A stretch of DNA of 64,000 nt, taken from Rhizomucor pusillus (lineage: Eukaryota > Mucoromycota > Mucoromycetes > Mucorales > Lichtheimiaceae). This document shows positions 1 through 11,261 of the stretch, piece after piece (the first letter of the stretch is position 1; the number at the start of each line of letters is the position of its first letter). The stretch is taken from the NCBI GenBank assembly GCA_900175165.2, contig FWWN02000610.1:1-64000 (forward strand). The letters run 5' to 3'. Both the position numbers and the translations under genes were made by a program. Under the pieces are notes generated by a model, which was not told the origin of the DNA, did no database searches, and saw nothing but the letters and a program-made list of their open reading frames with translations.

Positions 1-71
1 GAAACATTAATGCAAACCTCCCACCACTTTGCATATTTGTTCGCGCTTTTCCCAACGCGCCCTAAATTTCC

Positions 72-2025
72 ATGTCTTCATACTTCAGAACAGTACCAAT
101 CGCAAACTGGAACCTCGAATCTGCTATCGAGAGCATCATAGAGAATGGTTCTGCGAGATCGCAACGTGACGCCTGCGCATTGGCGAAAAAGGAACTGAAA
201 GAAATCCTGGATAATTCCAAAAGACCAGAGAAGATCAAGGCGGCACGGGCGCTGCTTGCTCAGAGGATTGACAACAGAACTGCCAGCGGCAAAGCAACTA
301 CTTCGGGTGGAAGTTCTATCAACTGCAACTTCCAGCATGCTTCGGTCGGAAAAGTATCCAATGTTGTCAATAATACGAACGTCACCAGGTATTAGGGGGA
401 TTTTGGAACAGATGACAGATGATCATTAGTAAAATAAATTTTACACAGCCTGATACCTGAGAAGCGGAAATTGGAAAATGAAGTGAGAACAGATAACTCC
501 ATAGCAGAAGTCGATATGTCGGTAACGCTTAAAATTTAGGTGGAAAATCTTCTAACGTCACGCCCAATCATCAACCCATTCGAAGATACAGAGGCAGCTG
601 CGGTAGCTGAGGTAACTTATTACTTCTTATTATGTAAGCCGTATGCTAACCATGACTAGGAAACGTTACATCTGCCTGAAACGCCCGCAATTCGTATCAA
701 TGAAGATGATGTTGACATAGGACGAGCTCCAGGAACGCGCTGCTCAGCGCTTGCTCGCGAGTTTTACATATATAAGAAGGAAGCTTTAAAAGTTGCTCAA
801 CGAAATGCTTTATATTTCGACCGCAACTTACATGACATACTGTGGGTTGTTTTCAGAAGCCTCGCGATTTCTTTGCTTATTTTTGCTCATATAGTGCCCT
901 AAGTCACGTGCTTTTACTCAAACGATCGCAATATTCTACTATACAAAAGCAATCAATGGGAGAATATCATTTAAACTCTTTTTACAACAATTTCCTGGAT
1001 ACACATTGCAAATACATGAGCAGTGTAGAGTTGCAGCTCAAAACAGAGTTAGAACAGCTTGTCAAGGTATTTGATGTTTCATAATTGCGTATATATATCT
1101 CTGATATGCTCGCAGCCATTGAAACGACCGGGTGCTGACGTTCAAGAGGTTTTGAGACATTTACTGGAAAGAATGAAGAGCTTGGATCGCAACTGCTTTG
1201 AGTATCGAATTTTAAGATGTTTACAGAACATGTGAGTAGTTCAAAGTCGGCAACAGTCGTAAACATTACCAACAGTGTTTAGTTTGGAAGAATTTCCAGA
1301 TGTCTGCGTTGAGAAACTTGGTGAGCACGATTTAATATGCTTGGTCATTGATCCGATTTTGCGAGCTCTGTTTTCATCTAGAGCAGTGCGTCTTCGTTGG
1401 TGAGTAACATACAAGTATACATAGCGTTATCAACTCATTCATTTTCAGGCCTGAGGTTAATGCTATTGAACGAATTTCAAGGACTAAACGAATTGAACGA
1501 CCCGATGCCATGCTAACAACCATCGACTCGAACGTGTTTGGAAAAAGTCTTATGTTCGGCGAAGTGAAGCCCTGCAACGCTGACAGTAACTTGAAAGCAA
1601 TGGATTTGTTACGATTAGCAGTCTTTGGGAAAGATGCGATTGATGTGAACAAGTGGAATAAGGTTCTACTTTTCCAGACAATTGGTAATTACATTTATCA
1701 TGGATTTGTTATATGTGACAATGTACACCGACGCTAGCTTCGCAGGGCCATCCATTACATTTTATGTGCAAGCATGATCGATGAAGGCGCGTATGTCATG
1801 TGTGAACTACATCAAATTCAATTGCCACAATCGATTAGCGATTTGCCACATTTTCTTGGCCAACTGGACTCCATTATGGATATCTATAAGACATTACAAT
1901 CAATCCAGCCAGAATTGGACTCGGAAAGATGGCAAAAACTTTTCCGTGAGACACTTGGGACGCCTACTTTCCGCAGAATCGTGAACAGATCTGGATCCTC
2001 AAGACAATGCATTTTTACCTTTTAA
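72..2025 (+). pseudogene. Lineage-specific multi-intron gene of unknown role, one frameshift
   Basis: A nine-exon reading frame can be assembled: 72-388, 449-482, 540-611, 660-841, 895-1066, 1116-1231, 1283-1399, 1449-1684 and 1746-2025. All junctions are GT-AG with consistent phases up to exon 9. In the last exon the frame entering at 1746 meets a stop near 1775, while the following coding text (starting MIDEGAYVMCEL) is one base out of frame, so there is a one-base deletion or a sequencing error around 1770. The exon at 1449-1684 contains GKSLMFGEVKP and DLLRLAVFGKDAID, which I recall from repeated hypothetical proteins of Mucorales (FGEVKP...LLR...FGKDAID). That link is memory-based. No catalytic motif or known domain was recognised. 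I call it a pseudogene with moderate doubt because everything else is intact. Confidence 0.55.
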
Positions 2026-2372
2026 AGTTGTTGTTGGTAACTAGTCATAAGTATCGATTTATCTGTTGCAACACCTCCACAGAATAAGCAAAGAAGAAGA
2101 ATAAATAAGGAACTATGCATCAGGATCTAACAGTTATTTAGGTTGTTTCCTGATGAACGATAAACGGAAATATGAATGGGTACCTTTATATTATCAAAAT
2201 AGTGCAAAATTACCATCATCCCTTGCGCTTGCATGCACACTTGTTCCTGTGGGTACGAGCAATCTACGCGGATGATTTGCAGCAACGGACATTGACAGCG
2301 GGAACACTGGAGCTTGAAATTGGCAAGCAACTGGACTCAGCTGCTCTTCGCCCAAAGAGCAGCAACAAATAA
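2026..2372. other. Intergenic, upstream of TAF8
   Basis: About 350 bases with no convincing reading frame. It should hold the 3' end of the upstream gene and the promoter and leader of TAF8. No specific element was recognised. Confidence 0.5.
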
Positions 2373-3277
2373 ATGAGCCAAGCAGACAAGCATGCGTTCG
2401 CGACCAATGTCGTCTCTAGAGTAGTCGCAAAACTATCACGAGATGCAGGCTTCGAATCAATACAACAGATCGCATTAGAGGCTTTGACGGATATTGCAGA
2501 GCAACGTAGGATTTCGAACGAGATCTGCAGCAGGACTTCGTCTGACGTGTTACCACGCTTAGATCTGGAAAAACTACTGTCGCTTACCCATGAATATGCA
2601 CAGCTGGCGCACCGGATCAAGCCAAATTACTACGACATTCTGCGATCGTTTGATGACAACAAAGTAGGCTTGCAAAGTCTCGGCATATATTTGAATAAGA
2701 TACAGACCGAGGGAGTTGGTGGTATATACAGCGTTTCAGCCCTATGCTCTTCTTTGCAACGTTTTCTAACAAGTGGATAGAACCAATACGGCTAGAGCAC
2801 GAAAGTGAGCCTCCAGAAGAAGAACCAGAGGAGTTCTTACCATCGGACGAAGAAGAAGAAGAGGAAGACTTCACCGCCAGATCATATGTTCCATCACACA
2901 TGCCCAAATTCCCCAGCAAACACTCTTTCCAAAGAACACCTGTAAGTGAAATGAAGAAAGGTGCGGACGTGGAGCTGTCGGATTTAACTTGTAATTTCTA
3001 GGTGTATATACAACGACCTGATGATCCCCAAAAAGTTCGCGAACTCAATTCTCAACAATCACGCATCGTCGAAGAAAATTTGAAACGGTTCATGTCGGCA
3101 GAGAACAATTTGATACGGAAACATAGATTACCAGAGGATGCATTGCCTGAAGCCGATGAAGTATTACGAGTACCCATTGTTAATTATGAGACATCTATGC
3201 AGAGACGGAAACGGGCAAAGGCAGCTGTAAGGCGGCCTCCTCAGGAGAAATCTCCACCACAGCCTGCTACTATGTAA
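2373..3277 (+). CDS. TAF8: TFIID subunit TAF8
   Basis: Exons 2373-2721, 2781-2941 and 3002-3277 (introns of 59 and 60 bp, the first with TTTTCTAAC before its 3' end) give a 261-residue protein. Residues 1-85 are a bromodomain-associated (BTP) histone fold of the kind that pairs with TAF10 in TFIID, with the helix around GFESIQQIALEALTDI. A very acidic linker (EEEPEEFLPSDEEEEEED) follows. Then comes the TAF8 C-terminal signature with a proline/phenylalanine-rich stretch (YVPSHMPKFPSKHSF...TPVYIQRP), which in known TAF8 proteins binds the TFIID core. TAF3 also has a BTP fold, but this protein lacks a PHD finger and has the TAF8 C-terminal block, so TAF8 is preferred. It acts in the nucleus in RNA polymerase II pre-initiation complex assembly. 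Confidence 0.88.
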
Positions 3278-3530
3278 AGAACTGTTTTCCAAGTATACCG
3301 CCACATAATCGAATAATAAAACCTTCTTTGGTTGCCAATATCACGACTAGCATGCACTCGATATAAAAAACTATTGATCGCTCATTCTATTGTGCTCACA
3401 GAAAATTCGAGTACAAAAAGGCAAACGAACTTTTATATACGTACATTTTCATTGTTTCTCTACAATATGCCAGTTATTCTAGAATTACAAGTATAGATCA
3501 TCATTTTCCTATAAAGGCGTAAGATCCTTA

Positions 3531-4393
3531 TTACTCCTTCTTTGACTTCTGCTCGTAGATCATGGCGGTGAAAGGCCTAACAGGACTGCAATCAGTTGAA
3601 TTGTAATTAGGTCTATTACAGGCACTTACCCTTCAAACATCAATGCAATCTGATACACAACAAAGACGATAGCAGTTAGCAGCAAACCAGCGGGGCTGGC
3701 GTGCCAGAGAGCAGTAGCCAAGAAGTTGAGAGTGGAACCAATGTACATTGGATTTTCACAAACATTGAATGGGAAACCAGTTACACGTTCATCCATCAAA
3801 ATACCAAAGTAATCACCTAACAAGAATAGGCATTGTAAACCTTGCTGCAGACAGGTTTCCTCATGTATTCATAGACATTACCAAGGTATGTGCCAGTAAC
3901 ACCGAGCGCCCACATGGACGAGAGGACAAGAACACTACCGACAACGAATAAGACAGCGGCAGCAACTTGGAAGAGCAAGGATTCAAGGAAAGGATGGGTT
4001 GGTTGGTACTCCAGGGCACTGTTGTAGCTATTTATTTAAGAGGAATCAGTAACTTCTGTTGTCGCTCATCCACAAATTATGCCAAAGTCTCCCAAATTTC
4101 GCAAACTTTCTATTAGACACTGATATACTTACAGATAATCGCGGATGATACCAATGCTGAAAATTGTTACTGCCAGTGCATAGCAGCCTCGGTACGGGTT
4201 GCCGCCAGCAAGCTTGGTCAGCACATGGCTACGGTACTCTGCTCGCGGATTAGCTGACCGATCGTGGAGTTGACGCGTTTATGCAGTAAACCTCACCGGC
4301 TCGAGCAACAGTGTTCCAAAACAAGGGGTTGAACAGAATGTTTGCCAGCGCATAATACAAGGTAGGCTGTGAAAAGTCAATGAGTTCAGACAT
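3531..4393 (-). CDS. OPI3: Phospholipid N-methyltransferase (OPI3/PEMT type)
   Basis: Five exons read on the minus strand: 4297-4393, 4133-4238, 3882-4027, 3630-3816 and 3531-3576, giving 193 residues, close to the usual 200 of OPI3/PEMT. The protein methylates phosphatidyl-monomethyl- and dimethylethanolamine to phosphatidylcholine with S-adenosylmethionine in the endoplasmic reticulum. Recognisable motifs are [30 protein letters not shown] and the C-terminal [12 protein letters not shown], all typical of the family. The C-terminus ends in KKE, compatible with ER retention. Several hydrophobic helices are visible (for example [21 protein letters not shown]). All junctions keep phase. It is convergent with TAF8 with a 253-bp gap. 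Confidence 0.92.
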
Positions 4394-5229
4394 GACGGCT
4401 TAGAGGGAAAGAAAAACCCGGGTACAGATATCTCTAAGGATCTTTTAAAGTGGGGCACCAACGGGTTGAAGCTCGAGCTCCGAATTTTTGGGTTGTACAG
4501 GTTCCCTCGCTGCGCGCTGCTGCACCAAGGCAACGAGAAGTCCTGACCGGGAACAATGATAGAATCATGCTACCTAGTTTGCACATTACATTAAAGATAT
4601 ATGTACTGTCGATATCAACTTTTGAAAAGATCATGCTACTTGCAGTAGTTTTACGGTATTTGAGCGACCAATCACACCACCGATGTCTCAAGTTCTTTAG
4701 CATCATCAAAACGCCGACAAGCATCAACAATTGATCCTTGTAAGCCGGCAATAAGAAACTTTATATGACGAGTACCTTGAATGTTAATACTCATGAAATC
4801 TGACGTATTTACATTGGATGAATAGAAGAGAGCTTCGCGCATATGCAATCTCCTCGCGTCGTAATGTTTCATCAATCAGAACGGTGGAGGCTAAAATCAC
4901 GTGCGAATAGCTGGGAATATATTTGAGGATCTTGAGTGATAATAATCCAATAAAATGCAGTCAAACCTGTGCAGCCGACGATATCGATGAATGCAGACAG
5001 GCATCACAGATATTGGATATCAGGGATCACAATTGCAAAGTTGAAACAAAAGGAACACAAAAATTCGAAGAAAGACATAAAGATCACCATTACTTTATCC
5101 TTTTTCGGCCCAAACGCTCTTCGTCGAAAGTTGTGCGCGAGACGCATATTTCTGTGCTTAATTCCTAATCTTCTTTCAATTTTGTAATTGGCAGACGCAG
5201 GGGACTGCTGTCAGTATTCTCGCCGTAAT
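4394..5229. other. Intergenic between OPI3 and P450 pseudogene
   Basis: No reading frame here looks coding. It should include the OPI3 promoter. The part after about 5000 may contain unrecognisable 5' remains of the P450 pseudogene. Confidence 0.4.
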
Positions 5230-6715
5230 AGCTACCTGTGGGACATTCAAAACTGGCTCAATTCCTTGACCCAATAGATGCATTATATCCATTGGAAAAA
5301 AAAGGATCCATAGAATGTTGCCAACTTGGCGAACAGTGGAAGTCTGATCTGTCCGTTAGATAGCCTGACGAGAACCAAGACAAGCCCGTGATCATCGACG
5401 ACTTCAAGGAAAGAATGACGTTGGATGCGCCTTAGCTGGGTCTTCTCGGTAAAACAGAATATACTGTAGAAATCCAATTTGGAATTCTTATTGGTTTGTT
5501 GAACGATATGCCAGCTTTTGATTCAATGTTTTGGACGATGAGAATTCGCCGTATGTCAAGAGCTACGACGATATTTGACTTGTTTACGTGTTCCATTGGT
5601 ATTCATTGCACAAGCATTTCAGACGATCCCGGGCAGAATAATTGTCGCGCGGTGTTGACCAGCTGGATGCATTGCCGTTATCCATGGCACAAAACAGGCG
5701 CGAGCAAGTCCAACAACGGCGCGCTCAACCTGATCATCAGAGGGATCTCTTGATTCTGATTTTGGAAGGCGAGCTGGATGGTATCCATGGGTTATCAACA
5801 GATGAGAAACCTCGTATATGTACTACACTTTACATTTATAATTATATAACTCGACAGATGCTGATATGCATCCACTTATGGTATTTGGCAATTTTCTTCT
5901 TGGCAGGTAGCAAAAACACGCATGCTTGTTCATCTTGATGAGGAACCGTGAAATTAATATCTAAATCTTTAAAAGGTCACAAAACAACGGCAAACGCCCT
6001 GTCTTTTGCCCTCCACTATTTGGCCAGATATCCGATAAACGGAGAAATGCCCGAGAGGAAGTTATCAAATTGCTTGGTGATGATTCTGAGGATGTTCTAC
6101 CAACACTGGAGCAATTGAAGCAGGTCAAGCACATTGACATGATTATCAAAGAGGTATGTACAAACGCTTGTGAGTGTTAGAGCAGAAGAGAGGGCTCATA
6201 TAGCGTATCCCAATGTTGTTTTTAGAATTCGCGTCTTCTACCGCCTGCTTCGTTTATTAACAGCCGAAGGGCGGTGCAAGACATGTACGCAGAGACCTAT
6301 GCATTCCAAAAGACGCAGCTGTATCCGTTGATATATTGCCGATCCAACGTTATCCAGACATGTGGGTCAATCCAGACGAATATATCCCGGAAAAGTTCCA
6401 TGAAGGCGCCGAGGTCCACCAGCAAAATGATCTTACTTGGCTACCCTTTAGCAACGGAGGACGCCAATGCATCGGCATGAACTTTAACATCGCGGAAGAA
6501 CACGTTGCACTGTCTATGCTTTGTTAGTCTCTGAGCGAAAACTCTAGCTCTTTCCAGCAAGCGACTTATGCCTTTCGATACATAGTGCGCAAATTTGAAT
6601 TGACGTTGCCTGAGGATTCGATACACAGGGATTAGCTTCATTTCAAAAAGTTCCAGAACGCGACACCGAAAGATCTTACCGCTGTGTTAAAAAACAGATA
6701 TTGATTAATAACGAT
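5230..6715 (+). pseudogene. Cytochrome P450 pseudogene
   Basis: P450 landmarks appear in order but in shifting frames. There is an F-G-region-like segment near 5660-5790 (reading DQLDALPLSMAQNRREQ). The I-helix near 5890-6010 reads FFLAG then HKTTANALSFALHYLAR once an intron at 5907-5975 is removed. Next come the acidic stretch before the K-helix (EEVIKLLGDDSEDVLP, 6055-6105) and the pre-heme region (PIQRYPDMWVNPDEY). The heme-binding loop FSNGGRQCIGM has its Cys ligand. Lesions include a one-base loss near 6033, disruption of the K-helix/ExxR region after 6154, and an in-frame TAG at 6633-6635 that removes the last 18 or so codons (readable beyond it as KDLTAV). An intron at 6523-6585 restores LRKFELTLPED. 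Family assignment within fungal P450s is not possible by eye; CYP509-like is a guess. Confidence 0.85.
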
Positions 6716-8544
6716 GATTATCGAGAAAGTTGTACCTAATTGATGTATTTTGAAGGCGTCTTGCGGACAAGCTGAGTAGGAGCGGCTCAACAATCCTTTC
6801 AGCGAATTGATCCGTGCATTCTGTGAAAAGAATACAATTTCACACACATGTAATAAACAACTCATAAAATAAAAGTACAATCCAGGAAAGCCAAGCTCTT
6901 AGTATTTCAGCTCATGACTTTATTAGAATACTTGTCATGTAAAATTTTCATCTCATAGCTGTTACCTTGGAAGAGGTGGCGGAGCCATTTTTACGCCGCC
7001 ACTGTTCCACATCAGCGTTCTGCATAAGACGGAGCTTAGCATCAGTAGTTTACAATGCACAGCGGGTAACAAAGAAGCGCCTAGGAGATAGTTGCTGCCA
7101 CAGAGGTTTGCTTTAAAATCCTTCACAGCTGTGAGCTAAATATACGTATGCTCAAGGGAAATATCTTTGCGCGTCCCAATTTGATTGGCTCTTGCGTCTC
7201 GAAAACGCGCGTGTGCCCATGAAAGGCGCGGGGCCCTCAATTCGCAATCCTTTGTGGGGGTTTCCGCTTTCTGATCGTCGCAAGACAGTCAAGATCGTGG
7301 ATTCAACGGGAGCCGCATTCGTGTGGCTCACAAATCGCTCCTGTTATCTTCTGTAGATCAGGATCCAAGGAACTCCCGAGGCACACACCCGCTGGGGTTT
7401 ATGGTCTTTCCCCAGCTTCGACCAAGGAAAAAAAAAGACTACCTAACCTGTAAGTCGCAAGAAGGCTGCAGCAATCAAGCCAAATCAAGTTGCTCACAGA
7501 GTTTTCTCTCCATAGTTTTCTCTCATAGAATGGTCAAGGCCTGTAAGTGTGCGAACTATCCACAGTTAAACGGACCCATATTCACATGCACTCTTCTACG
7601 CAGGGACGTAATGGTTTATGGCACCTTTATAGTGTTGCGGAGGAGATTGATCAAAGTCAAGTCGACTTCCAACGCTCCCTAACCCGGGACAAAAAGAGCT
7701 GCGGCGGCTTGTGGTTCCTTGTTGCCCTTCACACGAGCTGCTTTAATAGCTAGAAGAGAGGCGGCATTCGGCGGTGCCCTAGCAAGTTGGTTAAGTCAAA
7801 TCCAAGGCTTTTCAAGGCGTTCAAGGCGTTCAAGACTGGATTGTCGTTTTTGACTAGCATCTGTCAGCCCAGCACGAGGATGACAGATACTACGCATAAA
7901 CCTCATAACTTTTTGGGAACTGGCCGTGCCGCCTCCTCGTGGTGGTTCCTGGATACATCGTTGGCTTACTCAACGTGAACTAAACGGCACTCGTAAATAA
8001 GGATAGAAATGAATAAGCATGTAACTAAAATATTTTTCATAAAGACAAAACAGCTCTTTTTCATGTGATTTGCGGCGTAGTCCAAGCAATCCCCAAGAGT
8101 TCGCTTTTAGTCCATTTGAATGAATTCGTATGCAAAATCGAGAGTTGATGCGTAAGAGTTTAGTGTTTATTTACGATTTTGTATGTTTCATTGTGCAAGT
8201 TTTTCGATTTATTCAAGTAGAATGGCCATATACAAGTTTGCTATTAAGAAATCATTGGTGATAGGGCATAGCATGTTCTCATACAATGGTGGAGGCAATT
8301 TGTCCGTATTGCAAAGTATGTAGGAGACACATACAGAGGGATTGGGGGAGAGAGAGAGAGAAAAAGAGAAACAGAATTAATGGAGATGCCGGTTGATATT
8401 TCATAGTTTGAATGAATGCCAATTTTTACTGGAGTTGGGGCGCGGAAAGAAGGGATAAAAGATAGGTGCGAGAAGAGTAGGATGAAGGAGAAAAAAGATT
8501 TATGAGCGAAAAGGAATTTGCAGGTCTACGCTTCGTTGCATGGT
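6716..8544. other. Gene-poor stretch, no gene recognised
   Basis: About 1.8 kb with only short frames. Near 7290-7640 there is a stretch that looks like a gene start (ATGGTCAAGGC followed by a GTAAGT donor and, about 80 bases on, a CTTCTACGCAG acceptor), but I could not connect it to any family. A GA-rich run (about 8343-8372) lies in what would be the 3' flank of the GAPDH remnant. Confidence 0.4.
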
Positions 8545-8905
8545 TTACAACCTTCCATCGACATTGGCGATGTGAACCAGTAAATCGATAACGCATGTAT
8601 AGTATCTATATTCATTGTCGTACCAAGAAATTAGCTGTAGACAAGAGTGAGTTTGTTATCTGTCAAAATTTCTTTCAAAAGGTTAACTTCACATTGACAA
8701 AGTTACGATTGAGGGAGACACCGGCTTTGCATCAAATATGCTTTAATGCGAGTCTCCAATAAAGTCTGTTGGTACCACTTCATCTCCGTGTAAGCGAGAA
8801 TGCCCTTCAAAGAGCCTTCGGACGCCTTCTCAACGGCAGCCTTGATGTCTTCGTTGGTGCCTTCTTTCCGAGTATCTGCCCTCGATCTTCGTGGCAGTCT
8901 CCATG
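8545..8905 (-). pseudogene. 3' fragment of glyceraldehyde-3-phosphate dehydrogenase
   Basis: Reading the minus strand gives the C-terminal part of GAPDH in pieces: GTNEDIKAAVEKASEGSLKG and LAYTE; then, after a one-base shift, DEVVPTDFIGDSH followed by an in-frame stop and SIFDA; then, after another shift, AGVSLNRNFV. Across a probable intron (about 8637-8690) follows [25 protein letters not shown] and a stop at 8545-8547. WYDNE is the invariant GAPDH C-terminal motif. The two Tyr and Cys substitutions in the usual GYSTR context, the frameshifts and the stop show it is dead. The catalytic-Cys and NAD-binding halves are absent from the window, so this is a truncated copy rather than a mutated full gene. 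Confidence 0.85.
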
Positions 8906-9280
8906 ATCATGCTCTGCAAATATATAGTTGTAAGCTTTTAACTCCTCCACTTAAACTACATAAGCAGTTACTCTCTGTCCGAAGCAAACCCCAATAATTA
9001 AGATACTACCTAATTCTAACCACTTCTCACGCAGCAACTTCCATCATGCATGATTTATGCGTATGTCCCAACACTGACTGCATTTGCGTGCACGAAGCAA
9101 ATTCCTTAAAATGCAACCTTGACAAAAGAAACTGCAACATTAAGGAAAGATCCTTGACATCAGTTAATTCACCATTTATTTATTGCGATGGGGGATATCT
9201 TCTCGAAAAAGCAAGCGACGACCTAAGAATAGGATCATTAGTCTCGTCTTATCAAATATTGGCGACGTAAAAGGCTCAGG
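8906..9280. other. Intergenic, no gene recognised
   Basis: About 375 bases between the GAPDH remnant and the 3' end of ATG29. Only an unsupported short frame is present. Confidence 0.4.
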
Positions 9281-10809
9281 TTACATTTTGGATCCAATGT
9301 TGTTATAGTTCGACATGAAAGCATCTTCCAACGCAGATTGAGTAACGGAATCCAGAGAATCTTAAGCAAAATAGCCGCCTGTCAGGTATATCCAGGTCAA
9401 GTTAATAGAATACAAGAGCACTTACCAGACAAATTAGTGATAAACGACCCTGTTGCTGGACGCTCTTGATCCTCTACTGCTGCTGCAAACTGACTGGATA
9501 CTGTTTGCATTGTGTCCCTTGCTTTCCCCTTACTTTGCCGCGATTGATCCAATAAACTTTGGTCTTCCTTGTAATTCGATGCTGTGGACTGCAGCTGCCT
9601 ATCTGAACGGTCTGCACCAAGAAGACTATTACTGCCCCGCAAGCTTGCACGCGAATCTGCTGGTTTCCTGTGAGATGGAAGGAACGCAAGTTCCTCCATT
9701 TGCTCCTGTATATGCTCTAGGTGGCGTGCAGTTTCCGATTCATCCAACCGCTCATTCATATCCTCTGATTTGCTCTTACTAACATTGTCAGCGTCTGCTT
9801 TTTCGCCATAGCCTGAACTTTTCCTCGTCAAGGATGCAATCTGGCTTATGGATCCTTTAGGGGAAAAATATGGCTGGTGGATGCTGCTGCTTTGAGACGC
9901 CATGCTCTCGTAAACTGAAGATATGGGTTGCTTTTTCTCTGCCGTTACTGAAGAAGCCGTTGGAGTATGATTCTCCATGCTCTCTACATTGCTCTGATGC
10001 ATAACATGCAGAGATCCGGGTGATTCGCTCCGAGCCCTCGGTGCAATGTTTGATATAGCCGATAAGACCATAGAATCGTCTTTGAAAACATTTATCAGTT
10101 GATCAGAAGCGCGCGGCATGTGACATCTTCGCTGATACCAACCTCGTCTATCCAATGGAGGCATATCATGCATCGTAGCTGCTGATTTACGCTCCTGCTG
10201 TGATCCAAATAAACCACTTTGCTGTGCAATGCTTGGACTTTCTGCTCTGGAGGATGTAGACGGGTATATGGCACTAGGAGGACGGGAGGTCGGTGCTAGC
10301 TATCGAATCAGCATTCGTGTCTAGATATATGCATCGTTTGTTTAAGCATACTTTGACGTCGACTCGGATGTCTGCTTCTGGTTGAAGTGCTATGACGTAT
10401 ATTTGGAGATTGGGCCGCTGGCGCTGCTTTGTTGACTTCGCTAAGTCGCAGTTGATGGTGTATACCTCGTAGCTGAGTTTCGTATATGAAAGCTGCATGA
10501 CGGATAATATAGGACGTAGGTACACCGAGCTGATCGGCGATGTAGTTCCCTAATGCACGGTAACGTGTAAATTTAGAGGGCTTGAGTAGCTTGTGATTTT
10601 ACACTCACAATCAGTGTTCTTCTGACTCATATACTGCCATAGCTTATGCTCCATTTCAGCGGTCCAACGGATCTGTGTTGTACTTTAGCGCCTGCAGAGT
10701 GCTATAACGGTTGCAAAAGTATGCTTACAGAAGGTGGTTCTATGAAGCCTTCGGGCCGTTTGAAAGGGATTCGTATGACAACATGGAGATTGTCTGTTTC
10801 TAACGTCAT
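9281..10809 (-). CDS. ATG29: Autophagy-related protein 29
   Basis: Exons on the minus strand: 10729-10809, 10609-10672, 10352-10549, 9426-10295 and 9281-9360, phases consistent, giving 430 residues. The first 75 residues match the Atg29 N-terminal domain: VVIRIPFKRPEGF, then WTAEMEHKLWQYM, then TDWNYIADQLGVP followed by the conserved helix IIRHAAFIYETQL. Known Atg29 forms the Atg17-Atg29-Atg31 scaffold that starts phagophore assembly. The remaining 350 residues are Ser/Gln/Arg-rich and probably disordered, with a short helical segment HLEHIQEQMEELAFLP. The start at 10809 gives a domain beginning 10 residues in, as expected. The C-terminal exon ends DAFMSNYNNIGSKM. Confidence 0.8.
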
Positions 10810-10859
10810 GTCCACCAAAAAGACCGTGCTTAAAGACCATCCTTTGGCTGTGAGAGCAA

Positions 10860-11146
10860 TATGCGGCAGATTTTGGAACCCAGCGTGGAAGAAAGGTCGC
10901 GTGTCCGGATATGCTGTATCCATGGCGCGTACGAACTCGATGATTACGGGATTGCACATGAAGGTTTAGTATATCCATATGGATACGGTGAGAGTGTAAC
11001 ATCGTAGCATCCAACCAAACTGGTTTGACGATAGTACTAGCGATGATCTAAGCAGAGATGATTCCTCTTATCAGATACGCAACGAAAAAGATGTTGATTT
11101 GTTCGATGAACAGGATCGTCGCAGAAGGGAATTGTATAAGCGGTAG
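10860..11146 (+). CDS. Possible small gene, unknown role
   Basis: A frame from ATG 10860 reads plausibly as protein (for example RICCIHGAYELDDYGIAHEG and LVYPYGYGE), and a second coding-like segment at 11012-11146 (IQPNWFDDSTSDDLSRDD ... DEQDRRRRELYKR, then a stop) follows in another frame. Joining them would need an intron of only about 20 bases, so the gene model is unresolved and one lesion may be present. It lies head to head with ATG29 with only 50 bases between start codons. No family was recognised. The acidic, charged composition supports coding; everything else is uncertain. Confidence 0.3.
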
Positions 11147-11261
11147 TACCCCATTAAGTAAACTCGATTTTTAATGAAACAGGATGGAAAGAAATTTACA
11201 AGAGAGCAGAGATGTCTAACTGATGAAACGGTGGGATGCTGAGATGCGAACTTTTTTAATT

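Noticed and set aside
7530..7760. Possible short gene beginning ATGGTCAAGGC with a GTAAGT donor
   Set aside because: The spliced product matches no family I know and soon meets stops in every frame.
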